From contig JAIXUV010000115.1 of the NCBI GenBank assembly GCA_027483345.1, positions 1 through 48,433 on the forward strand: 48,433 bases of DNA, read 5' to 3'. This stretch comes from Verrucomicrobiales bacterium (lineage in GTDB: Bacteria > Verrucomicrobiota > Verrucomicrobiia > Limisphaerales > UBA9464). The position numbers were made by a program, and so were the translations under genes. The notes beneath the pieces were generated by a model that did not search any database, was not told the DNA's origin, and saw only the letters and a program-made list of their open reading frames with translations. Positions 23,920 through 32,590 of this stretch are shown one piece after another (within the stretch, counting starts at the first letter, position 1; the number at the start of each line of letters is the position of its first letter).

Positions 23920-26900
23920 TCAGCGAACCGTGCGGAAGAACACGGTGCCCGTGGTCGGGACCGTGTACGGGCTCGTGGCACCGGTCACGTTCTGCCACGG
24001 ACCGGTGATCGCCGGAGCGGACTGCAGCGTGGCGGTATAGGTGATCACCGTGGACCCGCCGCTGACGCCGACCGTGAGGGTCGGGTTGGCGCCGGGGGCG
24101 ACCAGCTTGACCGCGTTGGACGGCACGTAGTTGCCGGGGACGCCGACGAGGACGCGGAAGGTCGCGGTGAAGTCCGCGGCCGCCGTGGCGAAGAACCGGT
24201 AGTTGGCCGCCGTTGCCGTCGCGATGTCGGTGAAGCCCGAGCCGTCGTTCCGCTGCCACTGGTAGGTGAACGGAGCGGCCGCACCCTGGCGGGTGACGGT
24301 CGCGGCGGACTCGAACAGCACCTCCGTCGGAGGCGTGCTGTAGGCGAGCGTCAGGCTGCGGATCTGCCAGTTCGGCGAGGAGCCGACGGTGTTGTCATCC
24401 CAGCCGCCCAGGAACTGGACCGAGATCCGGTCACCAGTCTGGAAGGTGCCGAGGATGGCGGTGGTGGTGATGAACTCGCCCGCGGCGTAGCCCGGGGAGT
24501 TGGCGTTGAACGCGTACTGACCGTTCAGGATGCCGCTGCCCTGGATGGTGCGGCCGGTGGCGTAGCCGTTGGCAGTGAAGTTCTCCTTCGGAACGACCGT
24601 GTAGGCGCCGCCGTTGACGCTGATCAGGACCTGGCCGCCGTCCCAGTAGTCGCCCTCGAAGGAGTAGCGGTGGCTGAAGGACAGGGTCACGCCCTGGCTC
24701 ACCGGAACAGTGAACGGAGGGCTGCTCAGGCGGGAGTTGAACGGTCCGTTGCCGCCCTCGGCGAGCCAGGTGGCGCCGTCGTAGGTGAACGGTCCGGCCG
24801 CGGTCTCGGTGCTGTTGGTCACCGTGAATCCACCGTCGGAGGTGGCAAAGTTCACCGTGGCGAACGTGGTCGAACTGCCCGCGGGAACGGCCTCCTCGTC
24901 GGTCGGCTGCTGCGTGATGGTGACGTCGGCGTTCGGATCGACGTAGGTGGCGAAGAACGTGCCAGCCAGCGGGCGCAGGTCGGTGGCGATGGTGCTGTCC
25001 GTGGACTTGCGCCAAGCGAGCTCGAGCCAGTCGCCGCCGCCGCCCTCCTTGAGGAGCACGAGGATGGCGTACCTACGGCCGGCCTGCAGGGTGATCGGGG
25101 TCGCGGTGGTCGCGGCGTCGCCAGACTCCGGTTCCATGAACGCACCGCAGCAGCCGAGCTCGAAGGCGATCGGGGTGTCGGTCGCCGGGTTCGGCGCGGT
25201 CTCGTTGCTGCTCAGATAGACACGCGAGGCGTCGTCGGAGCGGACGAAGATGTAGTAATCGGCGGTCTCAGTCGGGGTGAGGAAGCCGGTGATCTTCGCC
25301 ATGTAGTTCTCATGGGAGTCGTCGGGGAACACCGTGCGGGTGTTGAAGCTGCCCGTCATGTGGGCGAGGGTCGTCGGAGTTCCGGCGATGACGCGCGGAT
25401 CGGAGAGACCGGTGGTGATGGCCCCGTCGCTGGCGGTCGGGATGTTGTCATAGTGCTCAAAGCGGAGCATGCCCTGAACGAGCGCCCACGACTTGAAGCC
25501 CAGCGTGGTCGACGCGACGGTCGCGGCGGGCAGCATCTGGTCCTTCACGCCGGTGACGGTGACCGTGTAGCTCGCGCCCTGGGTCTGCGCGGAGGTGGTC
25601 AGGTCGACGATGTTGTCGCCGGTGCGGCCGGGAGCGGCCGAGAGGGTGGCGGCGGTGACGGTGAGACCGGGGATCTGGTAGTTGGCCGGATTCTGGGCGG
25701 TGACCGGGTCCAAGGGCTTCGAGAACCAGATGCGGACGCCGGTGAGGCCGCTGAGACCTGAGGCGTACTGGGCGACCGGGGCGATGCCGTCGGCCGGGAG
25801 CACGTCCACGGTGACCGGGGCGCTGGTGGTCGCGCCGAACGGATTGCGGACGACGACGTCATAGATGCCGGAGAGGGCGGTCGTCACGGTGGGGATCGTG
25901 AGGGCGGAGGAGGTCTGGGAACCCACAGCGGTTCCGTTGCGACGCCACTCGTAGCTCAGCGGTGCGGTGCCCTGTGCGGCGACCGACAGCGAGAGCGTGT
26001 AGCCGGCGTAGACCGGGCGGGCCGGGAGGGTCGGCTGGGTGGTGACGACCGGGACGACCTCGGACGAGAAGTAGAGCGCCTGGACCTGCGCCGGGGTCAG
26101 CGCCACGGGAAGGATCGCGACCTCGTCGACATTGCCGCGGAACACGTCACCGGAGACGTTGAAGATGCCGCCGCCGCCGATGTTGAAGAAGTAGGTGCTG
26201 GTGCCGTAGGTCTCGATGGTGCCGCTGAGGCGGCCGATCTCGCGGCCGTTGGCGTAGAGCACGGTGTTGGTGGTCGTGCCGGTCACGACGAACTGGCCCC
26301 ACTCGTTGTCGGCGAACGGATAGGGGGCAACGATGTTGCCGCCACGCGCGTTGACCCAAAGCTCGACGCTGGTTCCGCCGTTGGCGTCACCGAACTCGAG
26401 CAGGTCGTTCTGGCCGAAGTAGCCACCGCGGCCGCTCTTGACGGTGCCGCGCTTGACCCAGCCGGTCATGGTGAACTCGGTGAGATCGTTCATCTGCACC
26501 GGGGTGCCCACGAAGCCCGCGCTGCCATTCAGGGTCGGGGCGCTGTTGCCCGCGCTGAAGCCGGAGTAGGCGGGCGGTTGAGGACCGGCGGCCCCGACCT
26601 GGAGGCCGGGGCTGTAGGAGCCGTTCGCACCGGCGCCGAGGCTGCCGGTCGCGACCGCAGCCGGGAGGGAGGTCGGCGGGGTGTAGGTCGCCTCACCGAG
26701 GCGATAGTAGGCGACGGGCGACTTCGCCTGCACCAGGGTCTGGTACGGGGCGGAAGGGGACGCGCTGGTGCCGTTGGCGTAGTGGGCGGCCACATCGGCG
26801 GCCGACAGGGCGCTGGGGTAGATCGCCACTTCGTCCGCGGCGCCGTTCCAGTAGAAGGAGCTGTCCGCACGGCCGCCGATGGCGAAGCCGCCGGAAGCGC

Positions 26901-27540
26901 CCGGGACGTAGCCCGTGGGCGTGCCTTCGGCGGAAAGCTGGCCGTCCACGTACATCCTCACCCTGGTACCGTCATAGGTCGCGACGACGTGGTACCAGAC
27001 ACCCGCGGAAGGCGCGGGACCTGCGGTGATGTTCAACGACGTGGCCGTTCCGTTGGCGTTGTACGTTCGCAGGTTCCAGCCGGTCTCAGACTGGTAGATC
27101 AGCCAACCGGTGCGAGGGGCGGCGAACTGACCGCTCGACAGCGGGCAGGTCAGCGTGCCGGAGCCGGCGGCGTGGGAAACGGCCGGGTTCAGCCAGGCTT
27201 CCACCGTGAACGGAGCCGGGATGTGCATCGACGGCAGGTACGGGCCGAAGGCCATCGTCCCGGCCGAGCCGTCGAACGACGAAGCGGAATCGGTGCTGCC
27301 GGCCAGTGCGCCGGCTACGGGATGGACGGAGGCTCCCTGGTAGAACGCCGAAGCGGCGCCACCGAGGGTGCCCGTGTTCACGGCCACATCGGCCGCGGGC
27401 GGTTGCGTTGTCTCGTTCAACCGCCAGTAGGCGAGCGGGTTGAAGCCGGACAGCGTGGAGGCGTAGTCGGCCTGCACGACCGTCGTCGCACTGCCAAGCA
27501 GCGCGACAAGGCTGGTGATTTGGAGGATTTGGGGTTTCAT
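23920..27540 (-). CDS. very large secreted LamG / Ig-like / PA14 surface protein
   Basis: This 1206-residue exported protein starts with a signal peptide (residues 1-24, TSLVALLGSATTVVQA). Two LamG/concanavalin-like domains occupy roughly 30-255 and 275-495; both open with an AYWRLNE or AYYRLGE pattern and include FTVEAWLNP or FTMTGWVKR. Ig-like domains follow near 500-590 and 595-690 (the second with WFSKPLDPVTAQNPANY), then a PA14-like domain near 705-880 (HYDNIPTASDGA, YYIFVRSDDASRVYLS), a jelly-roll-like region and a final Ig-like stretch. The C-terminus ends GTVFFRTVR, a style common in verrucomicrobial surface proteins. Glycan binding or cell-surface adhesion is inferred. It lies alone between its terminator and a long gap. 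Confidence 0.9.
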   Translation of the reverse strand: MKPQILQITSLVALLGSATTVVQADYASTLSGFNPLAYWRLNETTQPPAADVAVNTGTLGGAASAFYQGASVHPVAGALAGSTDSASSFDGSAGTMAFGPYLPSMHIPAPFTVEAWLNPAVSHAAGSGTLTCPLSSGQFAAPRTGWLIYQSETGWNLRTYNANGTATSLNITAGPAPSAGVWYHVVATYDGTRVRMYVDGQLSAEGTPTGYVPGASGGFAIGGRADSSFYWNGAADEVAIYPSALSAADVAAHYANGTSASPSAPYQTLVQAKSPVAYYRLGEATYTPPTSLPAAVATGSLGAGANGSYSPGLQVGAAGPQPPAYSGFSAGNSAPTLNGSAGFVGTPVQMNDLTEFTMTGWVKRGTVKSGRGGYFGQNDLLEFGDANGGTSVELWVNARGGNIVAPYPFADNEWGQFVVTGTTTNTVLYANGREIGRLSGTIETYGTSTYFFNIGGGGIFNVSGDVFRGNVDEVAILPVALTPAQVQALYFSSEVVPVVTTQPTLPARPVYAGYTLSLSVAAQGTAPLSYEWRRNGTAVGSQTSSALTIPTVTTALSGIYDVVVRNPFGATTSAPVTVDVLPADGIAPVAQYASGLSGLTGVRIWFSKPLDPVTAQNPANYQIPGLTVTAATLSAAPGRTGDNIVDLTTSAQTQGASYTVTVTGVKDQMLPAATVASTTLGFKSWALVQGMLRFEHYDNIPTASDGAITTGLSDPRVIAGTPTTLAHMTGSFNTRTVFPDDSHENYMAKITGFLTPTETADYYIFVRSDDASRVYLSSNETAPNPATDTPIAFELGCCGAFMEPESGDAATTATPITLQAGRRYAILVLLKEGGGGDWLELAWRKSTDSTIATDLRPLAGTFFATYVDPNADVTITQQPTDEEAVPAGSSTTFATVNFATSDGGFTVTNSTETAAGPFTYDGATWLAEGGNGPFNSRLSSPPFTVPVSQGVTLSFSHRYSFEGDYWDGGQVLISVNGGAYTVVPKENFTANGYATGRTIQGSGILNGQYAFNANSPGYAAGEFITTTAILGTFQTGDRISVQFLGGWDDNTVGSSPNWQIRSLTLAYSTPPTEVLFESAATVTRQGAAAPFTYQWQRNDGSGFTDIATATAANYRFFATAAADFTATFRVLVGVPGNYVPSNAVKLVAPGANPTLTVGVSGGSTVITYTATLQSAPAITGPWQNVTGATSPYTVPTTGTVFFRTVR

Positions 27541-27575
27541 GGGCTATCTTACGGTCGAAGGGACGGCAAAGGCCA

Positions 27576-27593
27576 CGGTGACAACCGTCACCG
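27576..27593. promoter_or_regulatory. inverted repeat in the leader of the surface-protein gene
   Basis: A perfect 7-bp inverted repeat (CGGTGAC, 4-base spacer, GTCACCG) lies 36 bases upstream of the surface-protein start codon. It could be an operator or an mRNA hairpin. Confidence 0.35.
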
Positions 27594-27790
27594 ATGCCCT
27601 TCCGGCGATCGACCGAAGACGAGCCCGCGAAAGTCCTGGGTTGGACAACCCGGTCCCGTTGCGGTGTGCACCGCCGGAATTTCACCCTCCCGTAACCGTT
27701 CAGGACGCAAAGACGAAACCTGCCCGGTCAAGTCAAGGTGGGGTTACCGGCTGTGCCGGAATTGGCGGTCGGAGTGACATTCCAACGCCA

Positions 27791-27821
27791 AAATAGCAGG
27801 CTGTCACCGGAGCGTGACAAC
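27791..27821 (-). promoter_or_regulatory. possible leftward promoter with overlapping operator
   Basis: On the leftward strand TTGTCA (27816-27821) and TATTTT (27791-27796) lie 19 bases apart, a wide but acceptable spacing. The -35 box overlaps a perfect inverted repeat, TGTCAC-6-GTGACA (27803-27820). The implied leader to the surface-protein gene is about 250 bases. Confidence 0.3.
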
Positions 27822-28325
27822 CCGTGGGTTGGCCGGTGACTGGCGAAGACGCGGGTTCGACCGGGCCGAACCAAAAACGTTCGACGAGTCCGGGAAGGAT
27901 TACGGCGGGGAACGTGGAAAAGTTCACGAAAGGAACCGAACTTGGCAAGAAATGGATGGCAGGATCATGATTTTTCGCCATCGCCAGGCGCTCAGCTGGG
28001 CGATGCGGATGCTTCCGGCAAGGCGGACAGGGAACCTGAGCCGACCTAGGCGGGCATTCTCGGTTTGGTGCCACCCAGCGGCCATCCAACCGGACCGCAG
28101 GAAGGCCCTGCCAAGTTCCTTCTTGCAAACACGGGACTTCCAGAGACTGTCCGCGGCGCCGGTCGTCACGTGTGTGGCGGCAATCTCGGCTGAGAAAAAC
28201 AGTTAAACACGTCACCTAACCGCTAACCTCCGTTGCCAACCGCAACGTCGGTCACGTTGGGCAATGGAGTCTTCTGAGGGGCCGGATTCGCGCCCCGCTC
28301 AAGCCTCCTCGCAGCACGAAACCTA

Positions 28326-28344
28326 GCGGACGAGTCCCGTCCGC
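28326..28344 (+). promoter_or_regulatory. leader hairpin upstream of rpsA
   Basis: GCGGAC and GTCCGC form a 6-bp stem with a 7-base loop, ending 10 bases before the rpsA start codon. No Shine-Dalgarno sequence is present between them (ACATTCCATT). A second GC stem (GGGGC/GCCCC) lies at about 28279-28296. Confidence 0.4.
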
Positions 28345-28354
28345 ACATTCCATT

Positions 28355-30031
28355 ATGTCGGCCACCGCCGAATTTGCTGAACTGCTGAAGCAGTATGACC
28401 GCCACTTCCAGGCCGGTCAGATCGTCAAGGGAACCATCATCGAAATCCGTCCGAAGGAAGTCCTCATCGACATCGGCGGAAAATCGGAAGGCGTCGTCTC
28501 CTCCTCGGAGTTCGTCGACTTCGACACCGTCAAGGTCGGGGACGAGGTCAACGTGCTCATCGAGCGCGCCGAGGACAAGGAAGGCAACGTCCACCTCTCG
28601 AAGGAGAAGGCCGAGTTCCAACAGAACTGGGACCGCATCCAGACCATCTGCAACGAGGGCGGCAACGTCACTGGCCGGGTCAAGTCCGTCGTCAAGGGCG
28701 GCCTGCTCATCAACATCGGCGTCGAGGCCTTCTGCCCGTCGTCCCAGGTCGACATCGTCCCCCCGAAGAACCTCGCCGTCTTCGTCGGCAACTCCTACGA
28801 GTTCAAGGTCGTCAAGCTCAACCCCGACCGCCAGAACGTCGTCCTCAGCCGCCGTGAGATCATCGAGGCCGAGCGCAACGCCCGCCGCGCCTCGCTGCTG
28901 TCCGAGATGATGCCCGGCGACATCCGCAAGGGCACGGTCAAGAACCTCACCGACTTCGGTGCGTTCATCGACCTCAACGGCCTCGACGGCCTCCTCCACA
29001 TCACCGACATGTCCTGGGGCCGCCTCAGCCACCCCAGCGAGATGCTCAAGGTCGGTCAGGAGATCGACGTCGTCGTCCTCGACATCAACCGCGAGAAGGA
29101 ACGCGTCAGCCTCGGCCTCAAGCAGAAGCTCGCCAATCCCTGGGACAACATCGAGGGCAAGTACCCCGTCGGCGCCAAGATCAAGGGCAAGATCGTCAAC
29201 CTCGTGCCCTACGGCGCGTTCGTCGAGATCGAACCCGGTGTCGAAGGCCTCGTCCACGTCACCGAGCTGTCCTGGACCAAGCGCATCGCCAAGCCCTCCG
29301 ACGTCCTCAAGCAGGGCCAGGAGATCGAGGCGGTCGTCCTCGGCATCAACCGCGAGGAGCAGAAGATCAGCCTCGGCATCCGCCAGCTCGAGACCAACCC
29401 GTGGGATCTCGCCCACTCCAAGTACCCGCCCGGCACCCAGGTCAAGGGACCGATCCGGAACCTTACCAGCTACGGCGCCTTCCTCGAGCTCGAGGAAGGC
29501 CTGGACGGCATGATCCACGTGTCCGACATGAGCTGGACCCGCAAGATCAACCACCCTAGCGAAGTCCTGAAGAAGGGCGACGAGGTCGAGGCCGTGGTCC
29601 TCGAGGTCGACCGCGCCAACCAGCGCATCAGCCTCGGCATGAAGCAGCTCGCCATCGACCCGTGGGAGCAGATCGAGAAGCACTTCAAGGTGGGCGACCT
29701 CGTCTCCGGCAAGGTCACCAAGCTCGCCTCCTTCGGCGCCTTCATCGGCCTGCCGAACGACATCGACGGACTGGTCCACATCTCCCAGGTCAGCGAGGAC
29801 CGCGTCGACAAGATCAAGAACGTGCTCAAGGTCGGCGACGACGTCACCGCCCGCGTCATCAAGATCGACCGCAACGAGCGCCGCATCGGACTCTCGATCA
29901 AGGCCGCCAACTACAGCGCCGAGCAGCTGAAGGAAGAGCAGAAGCTGCTCGACCAGCTCAAGCCCGGCGAGGACCTCGTCGCCCTCGAGCACGCGTTCGC
30001 CGCCGCCGAGGAGAAGCGCGAGTCCAACTGA
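28355..30031 (+). CDS. rpsA: 30S ribosomal protein S1
   Basis: This 558-residue protein has six tandem S1 RNA-binding domains, near 20-86, 103-170, 186-254, 271-341, 358-428 and 445-515. Domains 3-6 carry the F/YGAF-x-E/D-x-GL-x-G-L-x-H pattern (DFGAFIDLNGLDGLLHITDMSW and its repeats). S1 binds pyrimidine-rich 5' leaders and brings mRNA to the 30S subunit, which is likely important here because most starts in this window lack a Shine-Dalgarno sequence. The gene itself lacks one. It is monocistronic by appearance: a long gap upstream and a strong terminator 26 bases downstream. Confidence 0.97.
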   Translation: MSATAEFAELLKQYDRHFQAGQIVKGTIIEIRPKEVLIDIGGKSEGVVSSSEFVDFDTVKVGDEVNVLIERAEDKEGNVHLSKEKAEFQQNWDRIQTICNEGGNVTGRVKSVVKGGLLINIGVEAFCPSSQVDIVPPKNLAVFVGNSYEFKVVKLNPDRQNVVLSRREIIEAERNARRASLLSEMMPGDIRKGTVKNLTDFGAFIDLNGLDGLLHITDMSWGRLSHPSEMLKVGQEIDVVVLDINREKERVSLGLKQKLANPWDNIEGKYPVGAKIKGKIVNLVPYGAFVEIEPGVEGLVHVTELSWTKRIAKPSDVLKQGQEIEAVVLGINREEQKISLGIRQLETNPWDLAHSKYPPGTQVKGPIRNLTSYGAFLELEEGLDGMIHVSDMSWTRKINHPSEVLKKGDEVEAVVLEVDRANQRISLGMKQLAIDPWEQIEKHFKVGDLVSGKVTKLASFGAFIGLPNDIDGLVHISQVSEDRVDKIKNVLKVGDDVTARVIKIDRNERRIGLSIKAANYSAEQLKEEQKLLDQLKPGEDLVALEHAFAAAEEKRESN

Positions 30032-30057
30032 TCCGTCGTCCACGACGATCCCGACAG

Positions 30058-30092
30058 GGGGCGCACCTTCCATGGTGCGCCCCTTTTTTTTC
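30058..30092 (+). terminator. intrinsic terminator of rpsA
   Basis: A 10-bp GC-rich stem (GGGGCGCACC with GGTGCGCCCC), 6-base loop and a run of nine T. It is the strongest terminator in the window. Confidence 0.95.
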
Positions 30093-30195
30093 GTTTCCGC
30101 TTCCGCCTCAGTCCGTCGACGCGATCCCGACCGCAGCGTCGCCTGTTCCCCGGCCTTGACCTCCGCCTCCGGCGCCCGGAGCTTGGTCCTCAGGC

Positions 30196-30648
30196 ATGGC
30201 CGCCCGGAAACCGAGGAAGTCCGCCACGCCGCCGCCCGCTCCGCTTCCGCTCCCGCCCGACCCGGCGAGACGCCGGCGGGCCGAGGCCGCGGCGAGGTCC
30301 CGCACCGTCGATTCCTGGCGGAGGATGCCCTTCTCCGCCACGGAGAAGGCCTGGAAGGACGCCTCCAAACCCGTCGCAGACATCCTCACCGGCGTCCTCG
30401 GCAAGATGCGCCTCGAGCAGCGGCTCGACGAATCGCGGATCCAACAGGTCTGGCCGCAGGTGATCGACCCCACCGTCGCCGCCCACGCCAATCCGGCCAA
30501 CTTCGCCCAAGGCACTCTCTTCGTCACGGTCGACAGCAACGTCTGGCTCGACGAGATCGTCCGCTACCGACGCCACGAGATCCTCGAACGTCTCCAGACG
30601 GCTCTCGGCAAAACCGTCGTCCAACGCATCTCGTTCCGACTCGGCTGA
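30196..30648 (+). CDS. dciA: DUF721/DciA-family protein
   Basis: This 150-residue protein has a Pro/Arg-rich disordered N-terminus (residues 1-45) and then a DciA/DUF721 domain. The fold signature is IQQVWPQVIDPTVAAHANPANFAQGTLFV with VDSNVWLDEIVRYRRHEILERL. DciA is the ancestral bacterial loader of the replicative helicase DnaB. ATG at 30196 follows rpsA by 164 bases with the rpsA terminator between, so it should have its own promoter. Its stop is one base from the stop of the convergent SDR gene. No dnaC-like gene is visible in the window. Confidence 0.83.
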   Translation: MAARKPRKSATPPPAPLPLPPDPARRRRAEAAARSRTVDSWRRMPFSATEKAWKDASKPVADILTGVLGKMRLEQRLDESRIQQVWPQVIDPTVAAHANPANFAQGTLFVTVDSNVWLDEIVRYRRHEILERLQTALGKTVVQRISFRLG

Positions 30649-30649
30649 G

Positions 30650-31558
30650 TCAAGCCGCCTCCTCCGCCGCAGGTCCACCGGACAGGAACCGTCGGATTTC
30701 CTCGGCATACCCGGAGCGGAAGTCCGTATGGATCGGCGCCCAACCGGACTCCTCCCTGAGCCGACGATTCGAGACACGCTTGTCGGTCGTTCCCCGTTTC
30801 CGAACCGGCGTCGCTTCCCCGGGCGGCGTTTCCGGTGGAAGCGGCAGGCCGGTTTCCTTCGACAGGAAGCCCAGGAAATCCCCCTGCCGCACCGGTTGAT
30901 CGTCCACCACGTTGTACAACCGTCCACCCAATCCGCGTCGCAACACCGCCTCGATGGCGCCGGCGACGTCGTCCCGGTGGACCATGTTGATCCACCGTCC
31001 GCCATTGGCCTCCCGACGGGCGTCTCCCGCGAGGAACTGTCGGAAGAGATGCCCCCGGCCCGGTCCGTAGATGCCACCGACTCTAAGCACGGTCGCCGGC
31101 ACCCTGCCCTCCCGGGCCGCACCCAGGAACACCTGCTCCGTCTCCAGCAACAGCCTGCCGGTTTCCCCCGCGGGCTCCGCCGGGCTCCCCTCGTCGACCC
31201 ACCCGCCGTCGGTCTGTCCATAGACGCTGGTGCTGCTCGTGTAGGCCACGCCGCGGATCCCACGCGACTCCGCCCATCGGACCAGGTTCCGGGCTCCGCC
31301 CAGGTACACGTCACGGTAGGCTTCCACGCCGCCCCGGCTTGAGGAGACGGTGTCGACGACCCAGTCGAACGGCACCGTGAGCGAATCCAGGTCGGCGGCG
31401 CGGGTGAGATCACCGGTGACCGGATGGATGCCCAACGCGGAAAGCTCCGGATCCTCCGCGGCATTGCGCCGGAATCCCCAGACTTCGTCGCCGCGCTGAA
31501 CCAGTTGCCTTCCCAAGGCCTTTCCGACGTAGCCACATCCCACGATCAACACGCGCAT
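30650..31558 (-). CDS. atypical SDR-family NAD(P)-dependent epimerase/dehydratase-like protein (YeeZ type)
   Basis: This 302-residue extended-SDR-like protein starts with the Rossmann motif VGCGYVG at 6-12. YTSSTSVYG near 105-113 and LRVGGIYGPGRG mark the extended SDR fold. The usual catalytic YxxxK is absent: the stretch after SVYG reads ETGRLLLETEQ where Tyr-x3-Lys is expected, as in the atypical SDR5/YeeZ group. Its function is unknown. ATG at 31558 has GGAGGG about 8 bases upstream, one of the few clear ribosome-binding sites in the window. It is divergent from the DsrE-like gene, 84 bases apart. Confidence 0.85.
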   Translation of the reverse strand: MRVLIVGCGYVGKALGRQLVQRGDEVWGFRRNAAEDPELSALGIHPVTGDLTRAADLDSLTVPFDWVVDTVSSSRGGVEAYRDVYLGGARNLVRWAESRGIRGVAYTSSTSVYGQTDGGWVDEGSPAEPAGETGRLLLETEQVFLGAAREGRVPATVLRVGGIYGPGRGHLFRQFLAGDARREANGGRWINMVHRDDVAGAIEAVLRRGLGGRLYNVVDDQPVRQGDFLGFLSKETGLPLPPETPPGEATPVRKRGTTDKRVSNRRLREESGWAPIHTDFRSGYAEEIRRFLSGGPAAEEAA

Positions 31559-31642
31559 CCCGGCCACCCTCCCCCGGTCCGCGCCGCGGTCAAGCCGCCG
31601 GGCCACGTGACAAATCCGCGTCCACAGGGTTCCATCCAACCC

Positions 31643-31963
31643 ATGTCCTCCACTGGACGCAAACTCGGCATCCTCATCTCGGCGGGTCCCTCGACCCCGG
31701 CGTTCCGCCATGGCGTCCGATTCGCCTCCGCGGCCGTGGATTCCGGATGCGACGTCTTCCTCTACTGCATCGACGACGCCGTCGCCGGCGTGAGGGATCC
31801 GGAACTCCAGGCGCTGCCCGCACGCGGCGTCCGCTTCTACGCCTGCGCCTACGGGGCCCACCAACGCGGCCTGCCGGTCGACGATTCCGCCACCTTCGCG
31901 GGACTCACCGTGGTCAGCGACCTCGTCGCCTCCACCGACCGCTTCGTGAGCTTCAACGCCTGA
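31643..31963 (+). CDS. DsrE/TusD-like sulfur-relay protein
   Basis: This 106-residue DsrE-family protein has Cys68 in YACAYGAHQRGLP, which aligns by pattern with the sulfur-accepting Cys of TusD/DsrE (C-x4-QRRG). The DRFVSF ending is also typical. In known systems the subunit forms a DsrEFH/TusBCD hexamer that passes persulfide sulfur between proteins. It is the first of three tightly linked genes; its TGA overlaps the next ATG by one base. ATG at 31643 follows a pyrimidine-rich leader with no Shine-Dalgarno sequence. Confidence 0.78.
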   Translation: MSSTGRKLGILISAGPSTPAFRHGVRFASAAVDSGCDVFLYCIDDAVAGVRDPELQALPARGVRFYACAYGAHQRGLPVDDSATFAGLTVVSDLVASTDRFVSFNA

Positions 31964-32313
31964 TGAAACCCTCCCTGCTGGTCATCGTGGACTCGGATCC
32001 CCGGTCCAATGCCCGCGCCGCCGAAGCCGTCCGCATCGCCGCCGGCGTCGGCACCTGGAAGAAGGCCGAGGTGCTTCTCTACCTGCGTGGCCCGGCGGTC
32101 CTCGCGCTCACCGAGTTCCCGGACGAACTGCTCGAAGAGGACAACTACACCCGCTACCTGCCGATCGTCGCCGAGTTCGGCCGTCCAGTCCGCGTCCAGA
32201 AGGGCGCCATGGAGGGATTCGACCTGGGAACGCCGACGCAGCCCTTCGAGGAGATCGACGATGCGGAGCTGTCCCGGTTGGCTGCCCGTTCCACCTACGT
32301 GCTCCGCTTCTGA
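31963..32313 (+). CDS. DsrF/TusC-like protein
   Basis: This 116-residue protein has an N-terminal strand SLLVIVDSDP and a second strand AEVLLYLRGPAVLAL, as in DsrE/F-fold proteins. It has no Cys residue, as expected for a structural rather than sulfur-carrying subunit. The assignment rests largely on its place between a DsrE-like and a DsrH-like gene, with a 1-base overlap upstream and a 4-base gap downstream. Confidence 0.6.
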   Translation: MKPSLLVIVDSDPRSNARAAEAVRIAAGVGTWKKAEVLLYLRGPAVLALTEFPDELLEEDNYTRYLPIVAEFGRPVRVQKGAMEGFDLGTPTQPFEEIDDAELSRLAARSTYVLRF

Positions 32314-32317
32314 CCCA

Positions 32318-32497
32318 ATGCCCACCCTGCTCCACATCCTGAACCGGCCCGCGGAAAGCTGGGTCCTCGAGCTCATCGAGAACCAGCGGAAGGAAGCCGG
32401 GAACACCGTGGTCGTCGCCGACCTCACTGGACCGGAACCCGACTACGCAGCACTGGTGGAACTCGTCCTCAAGGCGGATTCCGTCCAGACGTGGTGA
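32318..32497 (+). CDS. short DsrH/TusB-like protein
   Basis: This 59-residue protein starts TLLHILNRPAES and ends KADSVQTW. The first pattern (LHxLxRxP) and the last (VQxW) are the two ends of the DsrH/TusB family, which is usually about 95 residues, so the middle is shortened. No Cys is present. It closes the three-gene set. It is too short for confident naming; position in the set is the main support. Confidence 0.55.
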   Translation: MPTLLHILNRPAESWVLELIENQRKEAGNTVVVADLTGPEPDYAALVELVLKADSVQTW

Positions 32498-32590
32498 GCC
32501 GAGGCGGAGTTCATGGCCGTGGGCGGCCGTCCGCGTATCCGGCATTCCGGCCCGCAGCCATTCCAACCCTGTTCTCCTCCGCTCCGCGGT

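Larger units (their letters stand above)
27541..28354. other. 814-bp divergent regulatory gap
   Basis: This gap separates the leftward surface-protein gene from rpsA. It must hold both promoters. It is visibly less GC-biased than the genes and contains several short inverted repeats: CGGTGAC/GTCACCG at 27576-27593, TGTCAC/GTGACA at 27803-27820, and CATCGCC/GGCGATG at about 27980-28005. Open frames cross it on both strands but none has the codon bias of neighbouring genes or recognisable similarity. I see no tRNA or known small RNA. Confidence 0.55.

Noticed and set aside
27850-27885. A tRNA-like GGTTCGACC
   Set aside because: The flanking bases do not form a T-arm and no D-arm, anticodon arm or acceptor stem can be drawn.
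27733-28215. A 160-codon leftward frame in the rpsA upstream gap
   Set aside because: Poor codon bias, Pro/Arg/Cys-rich and no similarity I recognise; more likely non-coding.
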